A stretch of 64,000 nt of DNA from Filobacillus milosensis (GTDB lineage: Bacteria > Bacillota > Bacilli > Bacillales > Alkalibacillaceae), in the NCBI RefSeq assembly GCF_004402015.1, contig NZ_SOPW01000014.1:1-64000 (forward strand), given 5' to 3'. Positions within the stretch are counted from its first letter, which is position 1. Every line of letters begins with the position of its first letter. Below are positions 8,121-16,945 of the stretch, in pieces. Made by a program: the position numbers and the translations under genes. The notes beneath the pieces are model-generated. The model saw only the letters and a program-made list of their open reading frames with translations. It did not search any database and had not been told where the DNA came from.

Positions 8121-9197
8121 TTATTGGGGAATTAATAGGTTTTGCCCAATTTGAAGATAAGCGTTCGGGTCCAAATGGTTAACCTTGACAATGGTATCGA
8201 TACTAACGTGATATTTTTGTGCGATTCTCCATAATGTGTCTCCAGATTTTACTCTATAAGTTGTTGTTCCTGAAGGAATTTTTAATCTTTGACCAACCTG
8301 AAGAAAATCCTTAGGATTCAGATTGTTTAAATTGGTTAGGGTTTCAATGCTTACCCCATATTTTTTTGCAATTTCCCATAAAGTGTCTCCTGAAAGTACC
8401 TTATACGTTGCAGGAATTATCAACTTTTGCCCAATCTGAAGGTATTTATTTGGATCAATAGTGTTTAATAATGCGATGCTATCAATGGTTACCCCATACT
8501 TTTGTGCAATTTCCCATAATGTATCCCCTTCTCTCACATAATGTTTTTGGGTAAAATCGACACGCGCCCAAGCAAACAATTTCCCCGGGTCTGGTTTCCT
8601 GCCAGGGGCATATTCTTCATGTCCCAAAATATGATTTTTGTTTCTTTTAACTAACGGGTGACGATTTAAAATCCCATCTAATAAACGGTTGAGAGAACGA
8701 TACTGAGCATCTGTATATCCAATATCAGATGATGAAACTGAATCATATGCTTGACTAGATATCATGGACATCATTTCATTTCGAGTTCCAATGGCGAGTA
8801 ATTCAATTCCAATCGAGTAATCATTCAAATTGTTTTTATACCCCGAAAACCTTGACAAACTCCCTTTACCTGCATGAAAGGCAACACGTTCTTCATCGAC
8901 CAGTTTATAAATTTCACCACTTCTTCCAATCATATAATGGGTAGAAAAGCCGTAGTCAAGAAAGATATTATAAATTGAATTTACATTGTAAGGTTCGTTG
9001 GGGTTTTTACCAGCATTTGAAATGAAGTGAACCAAAACATGAGTCACTTTCTTTGTTCGGTCGCTCGAATATTTTGGTGTTAATGGTAGATGAAGATCAT
9101 TGGTTGTAACACTGGCTTGAGTTATGTTTGAGTTAGCGGTCAAACCAAGAATCAATACACAACTAATAAAGAAGAGAAATAAAGACTTTAGTATCAT
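8121..9197 (-). CDS. Secreted N-acetylmuramoyl-L-alanine amidase with three LysM repeats
   Basis: 358 residues. Signal peptide at 1-27. Amidase_2 (PGRP-type, zinc) domain at about 45-220 with zinc-ligand regions VLVHFIS and GHEEYAPGRKPDPG. Three C-terminal LysM modules each read Y-V/K-x-x-GDTLW-I-A-x-K-Y...L-x-I-G-Q-x-L-I-P and bind peptidoglycan glycan chains. The enzyme cleaves the lactyl-peptide bond of murein. Start set at 9197 because GGGAG lies 8 bases upstream; the ATG at 9212 precedes that site. A related but broken LysM amidase lies just beyond at 9659. Confidence 0.9.
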   Translation of the reverse strand: MILKSLFLFFISCVLILGLTANSNITQASVTTNDLHLPLTPKYSSDRTKKVTHVLVHFISNAGKNPNEPYNVNSIYNIFLDYGFSTHYMIGRSGEIYKLVDEERVAFHAGKGSLSRFSGYKNNLNDYSIGIELLAIGTRNEMMSMISSQAYDSVSSSDIGYTDAQYRSLNRLLDGILNRHPLVKRNKNHILGHEEYAPGRKPDPGKLFAWARVDFTQKHYVREGDTLWEIAQKYGVTIDSIALLNTIDPNKYLQIGQKLIIPATYKVLSGDTLWEIAKKYGVSIETLTNLNNLNPKDFLQVGQRLKIPSGTTTYRVKSGDTLWRIAQKYHVSIDTIVKVNHLDPNAYLQIGQNLLIPQ

Positions 9198-9212
9198 TAA
9201 ATTAACTCCCAT

Positions 9213-9658
9213 AATTTTTTAAGTAGAGTTATTTTCCACTTAAAAATTACTAATTATGCAAGGTGCTGTACAGATTTAAATGTGCAATCCATTTTGTAGT
9301 TAGGTGATTCAGGGGTATATTAACGTCAAGCTCATGTTGAAGGGGTGAGCAAATTAAATTTCTGTGGCATGGTATGAACATTAAATTGTTGAATAAGGGA
9401 TTTAATTGCTTAGGAATTTAGAAAAACGCAAATCCATTTTTAACTTGAATTATGGATGAATTCAAATTTAATTACCTTGTTTTATTTATGGAATTAAAGG
9501 TTTTGTACCATACAAAGGAAATCTTTATTACAGGCAGTTGCTTATTTGGTATACGTTATTTCTACGTATATTGAATTAATAATTTAAATTCGAATATTAT
9601 CTTAGCTGTTTTCGAATCATAAAAATAAAGTTGTGATATCAAAGAAAGGAATCCAATA
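9213..9658. other. 446-base intergenic gap between two divergent LysM amidase genes
   Basis: AT-rich, stop-rich in all frames. I see no gene, RNA or convincing hairpin. It must carry the two divergent promoters. Confidence 0.5.
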
Positions 9659-10667
9659 ATGAAAAAACAATTTGTAATTGTATTTAGTTTGATTATATTC
9701 TTTTTTATAAATTTATCCCCTGTTCAGGCGATAAATAACCCGAGAAATATATATGAGGTAAAATCAGGAGATACTTTGTGGAAAATTTCAAATACCTATC
9801 AAACTTCAATAAAAAACCTTAAACTAATTAACGGATTACAATCTGATTTATTATTAGTAGGTCAGAAATTAAGAGTTCCTATAATGTATGAAGTGGTTCG
9901 AGGAGATACTCTGTGGGAAATTTCACAATCCTTCAATTCTACTGTCCAGTCCATAAAAACAGTCAATGGACTTACTTCAAACACCATTTATATCGGACAA
10001 AAATTAAAAATTCCTCCTAATCAACTGACCATGAATGGACAGTATGTACTTATGACGAAAGAGGAATTCAAGGATTGGTTATTTAACCATAAATTCACTA
10101 GGAAAATTAGTACCATTCAACAACATCATACTTATCATCCATCTTATCAGCAGTTTAACGGATCGAATCATTTTGCTCTTTTAAAAGGAATGGAAGACTA
10201 TCATGTGAATGAAATGGGGTGGAGTAATATTAGTCAACAACTGACTACTTTTCCAGACGGGACAGTTGCAGTTGGTAGACCGTTCAACTCACCTCCCGAA
10301 GGATCATTTGGATTGCTAAACGAATCTACTATGCATAAAATTGAAGCAAATATGTTGGCTATTGAAAATTGGAAACTTTGATAAGGGAAATAATCAAATG
10401 ACAGCTAAACAAAGAGCAACGATAATTACGGTTACTGCCTTGTTAATGTTAAAATTCGGTTTAACACCTTCCGTTGACAATATCACTTATCATCATTGGT
10501 GGGATGTTAACACAGGAGAAAGGGTTTTAGATCATGGTGAAGGACATGCGATAAAGTCATGTCCGGGTACAGGATTTTTTGGAGGGAACTCCACAACATC
10601 TGCACAAAGCAATTTCTATCCATTAGTGCTAAAAAAAATGAAAGAAATTCGAGCATCAATGCAATAA
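9659..10667 (+). pseudogene. LysM-amidase gene broken by a frameshift
   Basis: Good ribosome site (AAAGGAAT) and signal peptide, then two LysM modules (VKSGDTLWKIS and VVRGDTLWEIS), then an Amidase_2 domain (IQQHHTYHPS, GMEDYHVNEMGWSNI). At about 10370 the frame ends in AIENWKL-stop; the expected continuation GNFDKGNNQM is in the next frame and runs to 10667, including HGEGHAIKSCPGTGFFGGN with the last zinc-ligand region. One inserted base or two lost bases explains it. The first part would be secreted without a complete catalytic site. Confidence 0.8.
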
Positions 10668-11003
10668 GTGAGCTTATTAAAGAGTATAAGAATTAAGTCA
10701 AAACTAAAGGGCATAAGTCCAATATAATATAGAACTTATGCCCAACCAGCTACCTAATGAAATATTCTGTCTAACTTTATGGGGTCACTTCAAAGTTAGG
10801 TCGTCTTTACCCCAGATTATAGAGATATAATTACTCAGGGATATATATAATGGGGACGATATGTTATTTGTAAAAACCATTGGAAACAATGAATTTCCAT
10901 CGAAAGTTAAACATCCTCTCACCTCTAAAGCCTAAATAAAGTTTGTGAAGTTTTTAGCTAAAAGTCGCTGAGGTAATAGTTGAACAATAATTCTCTTTCA
11001 TGG
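10668..11003. other. Intergenic region with two hairpins
   Basis: Holds a 10-bp stem GGGCATAAGT/ACTTATGCCC at 10709-10743 without T-run on the plus strand, and an 8-bp stem CTAACTTT/AAAGTTAG at 10771-10799 enclosing GGGGTC. The rest shows nothing gene-like. Confidence 0.45.
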
Positions 11004-11032
11004 TTTACAAAATGCTTTATATTCTATATAAT
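11004..11032 (+). promoter_or_regulatory. SigA-type promoter of TetR-MFS module 1
   Basis: TTTACA, 17-base spacer, TATAAT, placed directly before a palindromic operator and 50 bases before the TetR start. Confidence 0.8.
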
Positions 11033-11035
11033 ATT

Positions 11036-11061
11036 CACGAATGATTAATGAATCAGTCGTG
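11036..11061. promoter_or_regulatory. TetR operator 1, palindromic
   Basis: A 26-base imperfect palindrome CACGA-ATGATT...AATCA-GTCGTG covering the likely transcription start. It shares the ATGATTAAT/AATCA core with the sites at 11705 and 23592, supporting autoregulation by the TetR protein encoded next. Confidence 0.65.
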
Positions 11062-11081
11062 AAGAAAATGGTGATGATTAT

Positions 11082-11684
11082 ATGCCTTTATCTGATGAAC
11101 AAAAATTAAATATGAAAAAAAGAAGAGAAAATATTCTTGAGGTCGCAACGGAACTTTTTGCTACCGAGGGGTATGAGGGGACGACGATTAAAAAAGTCTC
11201 CGAAGCTGCTAATATTAGTTATGGCAGTGTCTTTACTTATTTTAATGATAAAGAGGAACTTTTTCGTACAGTCGTTTTAGATCCACTGAATGAATTAACA
11301 GAAGTGTTATTTGATTTTAATCCAGTTGCGGACGATCCAATTTGTGAGCTAGAAAAAATGATTAAAACTCACATTCATATATTTGCCGGAATGAGTACAT
11401 ATCTAACACTTATTGTTCAAGTAATTGGACAGCATACCAAATTTTCAGAAACTTTTAGTGAACTGGACCAATTTCATAATAAACTTTTAGATAAAGTTAG
11501 TCGCCTTGTAGAGAATGGGCAGGAAAAAAGATTGTTAATACAACAAGAACCCTTTACAGTTGCATCCTTATATACAAGCCTTTTAATTGGGATTCGTCTA
11601 AACACTACAGATGCGAGGTTGAGTGATATATGGGATAGTTATATTTCATCAATCATGAATCTTTTCGGACCTATTAAAAAATAG
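11082..11684 (+). CDS. TetR-family repressor, module 1
   Basis: 200 residues. N-terminal DNA-binding domain with ILEVATELFATEGYEGTTIKK and the helix-turn-helix AANISYGSVFTYFNDKEELF near 44-63. The C-terminal ligand domain is not conserved. It sits upstream of an MFS pump gene on the same strand, with palindromic operators before both genes, so local repression of the pump and of itself is likely. Paralogous to the TetR gene at 23637: both have the GSVFTYF/GTVFSYF variant and DPLNEL/EPLEEI boundary. Confidence 0.9.
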   Translation: MPLSDEQKLNMKKRRENILEVATELFATEGYEGTTIKKVSEAANISYGSVFTYFNDKEELFRTVVLDPLNELTEVLFDFNPVADDPICELEKMIKTHIHIFAGMSTYLTLIVQVIGQHTKFSETFSELDQFHNKLLDKVSRLVENGQEKRLLIQQEPFTVASLYTSLLIGIRLNTTDARLSDIWDSYISSIMNLFGPIKK

Positions 11685-11704
11685 GTTTTCTTTTTACTAT
11701 AATA

Positions 11705-11724
11705 ACGATTGATTAATCAGTCGT
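11705..11724. promoter_or_regulatory. TetR operator 2, before MFS gene
   Basis: ACGATTGATTAATCAGTCGT matches its own reverse complement at 18 of 20 positions. It lies 20 bases before the MFS start and resembles operator 1. Confidence 0.65.
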
Positions 11725-11743
11725 TGTTGGAGGGAGATAATAA

Positions 11744-13024
11744 ATGAAATTTAATTCCTTTGATAGAACTATTCAAATTCGTTTATGGTTGATGTTTATT
11801 TCTACGACATCAACCATGTCTGTACTCCCTTATTTAATAATATACTTTTCTAAACAAGTCGGAAGTTTAATGACAGGTATTTTATTTTTAATCGTCATGA
11901 TCTCTAATGTATTGGGTTCGGTACTGGGTGGCTATGTCTCAGACAAAACAGGTAGAAAAAAGGTTATCCTTCTTTCTGAATTAATCATTTTTGTTGGATA
12001 TATTGGCGTTGCACTTACGAATTCTACCTGGGGAGTATATCCTTATGTTACATTTTTATTTTTTATATTGATTCAATTTAGTCATGGCTTGGGCAATCCT
12101 GTATACCAAGCTTTAATTATTGATATGAGTGATCCAGCAGAAAGGAAATTTATTTATACATATTCTTATTGGTTACGTAATATAGGAGTTGCGATTGGTA
12201 GTATGGTTGGTGCTTTATTATTCTTTGACTACTTATTTTACTTGTTTCTAGGTGTTGCTGTTACGACATTGTTTACATTCTTTATTACGTGTCTATTTAT
12301 TAGAGAAACATATGTGCCAGTACAAAAGAGTAATAGCCAAAAAGGAAGAAGGTCCTTCCAAATGATAAGATCGTATACTAACATTATGAGTCATAGAATT
12401 TTTATGATTTTTTCTATGGCAAGTCTACTGATTATTTCAGTAGAAGAGCAGTTAACGAATTACATTGGTGTACGTCTAGCAAATGAGATACCAGAACCCA
12501 TTCAGGTTGTATCTTTCCTTTCATTCAAAGTAGATGGAGTTAACCTCCTAGGTATATTGAAATCAGAAAATACAATTCTTGTAGTTTGTTTCACGATGAT
12601 TTTGACACGATTTATTAGTAAAAGAAATGATCGAAATGTTTTATTAATTGGTTTATTCTTATTCTTCGCTGGATTTACGATTATTAGTTATAGCCAATCT
12701 CCCTCTGTTCTTGTTTTAGCCATGTTTTTTGCATCGATGGGGGAAATTATGTATATTCCAGTTTCGCAAGCTATGTTATCTAATATGGTCCCTAACGATG
12801 CTCGTAGTACATATATGGCGTTCTATTCTATTGCAGCAATTATTGGGGTTAGTACAGCAGGGGTGTTTATGATTATAAGTAGCTGGTTACCACCTCTTGT
12901 TTTAACTACTTTAATTGGAATAATGGGTGTTGTGAGTATAACGTTATTTTATAACTTAATTAAAACACAAAGTGATCAAAAAAATGTCCATAAACATGAA
13001 GAACTAATCGAAATGATCGAATGA
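11744..13024 (+). CDS. MFS multidrug-type efflux transporter, module 1
   Basis: 426 residues, about 12 transmembrane helices, with motif A GGYVSDKTGRKK in the helix 2-3 loop. An extra hydrophilic stretch near 245-285 (EQLTNYIGVRLANEIPEPIQ) is shared with the paralogue at 24248. Ribosome site TGGAGGGAG is 11 bases upstream. Exports an unknown substrate, probably under control of the adjacent TetR. Composite repeat copy 4 follows. Confidence 0.88.
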   Translation: MKFNSFDRTIQIRLWLMFISTTSTMSVLPYLIIYFSKQVGSLMTGILFLIVMISNVLGSVLGGYVSDKTGRKKVILLSELIIFVGYIGVALTNSTWGVYPYVTFLFFILIQFSHGLGNPVYQALIIDMSDPAERKFIYTYSYWLRNIGVAIGSMVGALLFFDYLFYLFLGVAVTTLFTFFITCLFIRETYVPVQKSNSQKGRRSFQMIRSYTNIMSHRIFMIFSMASLLIISVEEQLTNYIGVRLANEIPEPIQVVSFLSFKVDGVNLLGILKSENTILVVCFTMILTRFISKRNDRNVLLIGLFLFFAGFTIISYSQSPSVLVLAMFFASMGEIMYIPVSQAMLSNMVPNDARSTYMAFYSIAAIIGVSTAGVFMIISSWLPPLVLTTLIGIMGVVSITLFYNLIKTQSDQKNVHKHEELIEMIE

Positions 13025-13149
13025 AATCTTTATCCATTATTCTAACTAGATTATTCCGGCTGTAATAACACATGGTTTTTGTAAATTAATAACAAGGTGA
13101 AAAGATCCACAATTGTGATAGAGAGGTTTCACATTATATGTACTTATAT

Positions 13150-13258
13150 CTTGTTTCACTATTTAAAGCAATAGTTTAAGAAGGCGATCATAAAATTGGT
13201 TGTCTTTTTAATTTGTCTGATTAATTATTGGAATATTATGTTAACATTAGTTTAGAAG
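13150..13258 (+). repeat. Composite hairpin repeat, copy 4
   Basis: CTTGTTTCACTAT...ATAGTTTAAGAAG, then GGCGATCATAAAATTGGTTGTC with T-run and TTTGTCT, then tail TTGGAATATTATGTTAACAT and TTTAGAAG. Confidence 0.85.
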
Positions 13259-13283
13259 AAGGGCAGAACAAATTAATAAGATG

Positions 13284-13318
13284 AGACTCTAACAAAATGG
13301 GCGTTATGTAAAAAAGAC
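13284..13318 (+). repeat. First-hairpin module of the composite repeat, solo
   Basis: GACTCTAACAAAATGGGCG followed by TTATGTAAAAAAGAC. It resembles the first hairpin of copy 2 but has no second hairpin or tail. Confidence 0.4.
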
Positions 13319-13343
13319 TATTATTGAAAATGAGGCGAAAAAA

Positions 13344-14192
13344 ATGTTGAATAAATTAAGTAACTCGATTTACTATTTACCTAATCAAGACGAAAGAGAA
13401 AGACCAACTTTAGGTGTGATTTGTGGGGATAATTATAGTCTAGTTATAGATGCTGGAAATTCAGTTAAACATGCTAGAGAATTTATAGCTGAAGTAGAAG
13501 ATTTAAATGTTCCACCTATAAAATATTTGGTTATTACTCATGCACATTGGGACCATTTTTTAGGAATGAATGAATTTGATGCTACTATTATTGTTAATAC
13601 TCTTACCAATCAATTGATTAAAGACTGGGTGAATCTTTCTTTTGATGATGTCTCACTACAAAGTTATGTGGAAGAGAATAAAATGAGTTCATTGTGTATG
13701 GAAGTAATAAAAAATGAAATACCTAAGAGGGAATCCTTTAAGTTAAAAAATACTGACATCAGTTTTGAAAAATCACTAACTATTGACTTAGGTAATAAAA
13801 TTTGTCTTATCGACAGGGTTCGTAGTACACATACAGATGACTCTACAATTGTTTTTGTTCCTAACGAAAAAGTTTTATTTTTAGGAGATAGTGCATACGG
13901 AACTACAAAAAATAAATTGTTCCATTATGATCAAGATATGTTATTACCTATGATGGAGGATATAAAAAAATATGATGCAAAAGATTATCTTCTTGGACAT
14001 GAATCTATTTGTGATTTAGAAGAAATGAATGTCTATTGGGATGAACTTATCTTAGCTAATCAAGCAACACAATCTAAATCAATTGAAAGTGCTCTAGAGC
14101 GATTTAAGATTAATAATAAAAGGGAGCCAAATGAAAACGAGCTATTCTTTATAAAAGCTTTTGTGAATAATCAAATATTGAAGTCACAATAG
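13344..14192 (+). CDS. MBL-fold metallo-hydrolase
   Basis: 282 residues. The metal-binding motif THAHWDHFLG lies near residue 70 and is followed by distal ligand regions RVRSTHTDDSTI and LGDSAYG, then LGHES. This is the HxHxDH pattern of the metallo-beta-lactamase superfamily. The substrate is unknown; Bacillus members with this length include subclass-B-like and lactonase-like enzymes. AGGCG lies 8 bases before the ATG. Flanked on both sides by parts of the composite repeat and followed by a second, more distant MBL-fold gene. Confidence 0.82.
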   Translation: MLNKLSNSIYYLPNQDERERPTLGVICGDNYSLVIDAGNSVKHAREFIAEVEDLNVPPIKYLVITHAHWDHFLGMNEFDATIIVNTLTNQLIKDWVNLSFDDVSLQSYVEENKMSSLCMEVIKNEIPKRESFKLKNTDISFEKSLTIDLGNKICLIDRVRSTHTDDSTIVFVPNEKVLFLGDSAYGTTKNKLFHYDQDMLLPMMEDIKKYDAKDYLLGHESICDLEEMNVYWDELILANQATQSKSIESALERFKINNKREPNENELFFIKAFVNNQILKSQ

Positions 14193-14240
14193 AAAAGGAA
14201 ATTATCATTTAGAATAGATGAACTTATTTTATATTGTTAA

Positions 14241-14277
14241 TTCTTCTTTAACTATAAGGGGCATTTGTTTAAAGAAC
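14241..14277 (+). repeat. First-hairpin module of the composite repeat, solo
   Basis: TTCTTCTTTAACTATAAG then GGGGC then ATTTGTTTAAAGAA. The arms TTCTTTAAC and GTTTAAAGAA pair around GGGGC; no second hairpin or tail follows. Confidence 0.5.
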
Positions 14278-14344
14278 GTGTTTAACAAAGAAATTCACTT
14301 ATTAATGAAACAAGAAGATTTTTAAATTTAGTTAGGAGATTTTT

Positions 14345-15145
14345 ATGATTCAATATGATAAAAACAATATAACAGTATTCCAAAGCTCGCTTTACATAAC
14401 TACAACCGCGATAATCCACACTGATGAAGTGATTATTATGACGGACCCAAATTGGTTACCTACTGAAGTACAGAGCATTAGGAACTACATAGATAAACAT
14501 TTAGGAAATAAAAAGCTTTATATAATATACACCCATAGTGATTTTGACCATATTATTGGCTCTGGTGCATTTCCTGAATCAAAGGTTATATCAACTGAAG
14601 AGTTGAAAAATAATTCTCATAAAGATGAAGCTATTAAGAAAATTCATAAGTTCGACCAGGGTTACTATTTAGATAGAGGTTATGATCCCATTTATCCAAC
14701 AGTCGATATTTCAGTTTCAAATGATGGTGAGAGTATTAATTTAGGTGACGTAACGTTAACCTTTTATAAAGCACCTGGGCATACAAATGATGGCTTGTTT
14801 ACTGTTATTGAACCACTAGGTATATTCCTTTCGGGTGACTACCTTTCTGATGTCGAATTTCCTTTTATATTCAGTAGTTACAATGATTATCTGGATACCA
14901 TGAAAAAAGCTGATTATATACTAAAAAACCACAATATTAATTATCATATACCTGGACATGGTTTTATAACTGAAGATAAACAGGAAATGTTAAATAGATT
15001 GAATTTTTCACAATACTATTTAGAAAACCTAATGACCGATAGCGAGGAATTAGAAGCATATTGCCGCAAAAAGTTTAACTTCTTTGATGGTATGCAAAGT
15101 ATTCACTTTGAAAATAAAAAAATTGCAAAGCAAGAGTATTCTTAA
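14345..15145 (+). CDS. MBL-fold metallo-hydrolase
   Basis: 266 residues with a THSDFDHIIG metal motif near residue 66 (THxDxDH variant), PGHTNDGLFTV near 145, SGDYLSD near 168 and IPGHGFI near 204, the ordered metal-ligand blocks of the metallo-beta-lactamase fold. Ribosome site TTAGGAG is 8 bases before the ATG. Substrate unknown. Only distantly related to the gene at 13344. Confidence 0.82.
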   Translation: MIQYDKNNITVFQSSLYITTTAIIHTDEVIIMTDPNWLPTEVQSIRNYIDKHLGNKKLYIIYTHSDFDHIIGSGAFPESKVISTEELKNNSHKDEAIKKIHKFDQGYYLDRGYDPIYPTVDISVSNDGESINLGDVTLTFYKAPGHTNDGLFTVIEPLGIFLSGDYLSDVEFPFIFSSYNDYLDTMKKADYILKNHNINYHIPGHGFITEDKQEMLNRLNFSQYYLENLMTDSEELEAYCRKKFNFFDGMQSIHFENKKIAKQEYS

Positions 15146-15402
15146 GCTATTTTTTTAATTGTCCGAATTGGGGTCATCATGAAAGTGGTGGTGAGAAGGA
15201 AGAATTAGATAGGCATATTGAAACGCAAAGTGCCAAAATCAGTTATTATACTCTCATGATTTTGTCTGGTTTAATACTATTTATTTCTGAAGGAACAGGC
15301 AATTTTAATGAAATTAATAATTATCCACTTGTTATAGTAGTAGTTCTTACTTTTGTAACAGGTCCAAATACAGAATTCATATATTCAAAGAAGTTTAAAT
15401 AA
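15146..15402 (+). pseudogene. 5'-decayed small zinc-ribbon membrane protein
   Basis: An open stretch reads NCPNWGHHESGGEKEELDRH, then a long hydrophobic part YYTLMILSGLILFISEG and VIVVVLTFVTGP, ending KKFK at 15402. It looks like a CPxC-type ribbon followed by two membrane helices, but the second ribbon Cys is Trp and there is no start codon or ribosome site in frame. Probably a remnant. Confidence 0.4.
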
Positions 15403-15427
15403 TACGGCACATCCCAAAGAGTTATAG

Positions 15428-15525
15428 CTTATTAAACTAACTTGAGGCTTTAGTTGAAGAAGACCATCATAGAATTCATTGTCATATCATTTTCACTGAT
15501 AATATTGAATGTGAATAACATTGAC
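15428..15525 (+). repeat. Composite hairpin repeat, copy 5 (degenerate)
   Basis: CTTATTAAACTAACTTGAGGC then TTTAGTTGAAGAAG, then GACCATCAT...CATTGTC. The tail survives only partly (AATATTGAATGTGAATAACATT). Confidence 0.55.
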
Positions 15526-15712
15526 ACAGAGTTCCATAGTGGTATTCTAATAGGTAGGAGAAATATGGAAGGTGGAAATAGATTTGCCAACAACTTGTAA
15601 TGGTTAAAAAGTAATTTAATAGTGCATGCTTTTTTTACATTTTTGGTAAAGGGAGAAGTATGTCTATTTTTAACCATTACAGGGAGCGCGGGATAACCAG
15701 TTGTTTAATTCC

Positions 15713-15746
15713 AAGCGGGATTCCAGTAAGGGATTCCGCTTTTTTT
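15713..15746 (+). terminator. Rho-independent terminator
   Basis: AAGCGGGATTCC pairs with GGGATTCCGCTT over about 12 bp with G-U pairs, followed by TTTTTTT. It lies about 60 bases before the next gene; no convincing gene precedes it. Confidence 0.6.
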
Positions 15747-15810
15747 ATTGGAAATCTTTCTCCATTCAACCGTTATTGGCGTTCCTCTGAATTACTAGGA
15801 GGAGCCATAG

Positions 15811-16407
15811 ATGTGTTTTTATGATTTATTAACTTATGAGATTATTCCTCAGGAAACACCCAATGTAATCCGAAATTGTAGTAAATGTAAAAGAGATACA
15901 GAATTTTATTGTAGCGAGAAATTCAGAGTTAATGCAAATCAAAAAATGGTTGATGTTTGGGTTGTTTATAACTGTATACATTGTGAGGGAACTTGGAATT
16001 ACCCGATTTTTTCGAGAGTACATGTAAACAAAATCAACTCTAATCTATATCAAAAATTTATGAATAATGATAGAGAGACAGTCTGGTACTATGCTTTTCA
16101 ATTCAACCATTTGCGAAAACTATGTAATGAAGTGAGTACAAATATACGTTACGAATTAAGAGAGAAAAGGCTAGAAACAAATTCTAACAATCTTACCATT
16201 AAATTTTACTGTAAATATGATTTTGACCTTAGAATTGATAAAGTTTTAGCAGAAATACTAGGTGTTTCAAGGTCAACTCTAAAAAAACTAGAGCTTGAAG
16301 GAATATTAATGCTAAATCCAAAGATAAGTATGAAGAAAAAAATATTTGATAATTTACAAATAACACTTGTAGGAAAAGGTTTGGATTTTAATGTTTTTCA
16401 TTATTAA
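15811..16407 (+). CDS. DUF1062 family protein
   Basis: 198 residues with a zinc-finger-like N-terminal half: NCSKCKRDTEFYCSEKF near 22-38 and YNCIHCEGTWNYPIFSR near 53-69. The C-terminal part contains LRIDKVLAEILGVSRSTLKK, a helix-turn-helix-like or S4-like segment. This matches DUF1062 proteins of Bacilli as I recall them. Function unknown. Strong ribosome site AGGAGG at 15800. Not evidently in an operon. Confidence 0.75.
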   Translation: MCFYDLLTYEIIPQETPNVIRNCSKCKRDTEFYCSEKFRVNANQKMVDVWVVYNCIHCEGTWNYPIFSRVHVNKINSNLYQKFMNNDRETVWYYAFQFNHLRKLCNEVSTNIRYELREKRLETNSNNLTIKFYCKYDFDLRIDKVLAEILGVSRSTLKKLELEGILMLNPKISMKKKIFDNLQITLVGKGLDFNVFHY

Positions 16408-16639
16408 TTTAAAAAGTACAGAGAGAAAATCATATGAACGTTTTGTGCTTGGGGTTGTATTAGAAGGTATTTAAGAAATGATAATTTATCCGTCTGATGG
16501 TAACAAACTGACTGACACTAGTGTTTATTCTTGAATAAAGTAACATTGTGAACAATTACACTTAAACTAAATGGCACTACAATTCATAATATATTATCCA
16601 TAACTTTACTAGCTTATAACTGTAAATTAAAAAAGGGTA

Positions 16640-16667
16640 TTGAAATTTTGTAATAAATGGATATAAT
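16640..16667 (+). promoter_or_regulatory. Promoter of the T-box/argS unit
   Basis: TTGAAA, 16-base spacer, TATAAT, located 26 bases before the start of the T-box stem I sequence. Confidence 0.7.
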
Positions 16668-16692
16668 AGTTTAAAATACTGTTTCAAAATTA

Positions 16693-16926
16693 ATGACAAA
16701 GAGAGTAATTATTTGTGAGGGCCAAGCGAGTCAGGGATGGTGAGAGCCTGATCACGGAACAAATAATGAATCGCACTTTGGAAATGCTTCCTTGAACTTG
16801 AGTAGGGGAAGTCGGGGGATGACCCCGTTATCAAATTTGAGTGGTTTTACTAAACAAGTAGAGTGGTACCGCGGGTAAATATAATCTCCCGTCTCTTTTA
16901 ATTTAAAAGAGACGGGAGATTTTTTT
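16693..16926 (+). promoter_or_regulatory. T-box riboswitch with terminator, arginine-type
   Basis: Stem I starts in AAAGAGAGTAATT and includes the AG-bulge part GAGGGCCAAGCGAG. A specifier region GAATCGCAC contains CGC (Arg) and fits the downstream gene. The conserved T-box GAGTGGTACCGCGG lies at 16861. A long terminator hairpin (CTCCCGTCTC stem, 16884-16920) is followed by TTTTTT. Uncharged tRNA-Arg should pair with the T-box and prevent termination. Confidence 0.92.
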
Positions 16927-16945
16927 AATTTAGGAGGAGATAGAA

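Noticed and set aside
15450-15677. 75-residue minus-strand open frame
   Set aside because: No ribosome site and low-complexity composition; it covers degenerate repeat copy 5.
16408-16477. Short frame reading SYERFVLGVVLEGI after the DUF1062 gene
   Set aside because: Too short, no start; could be a gene remnant but is not supported.
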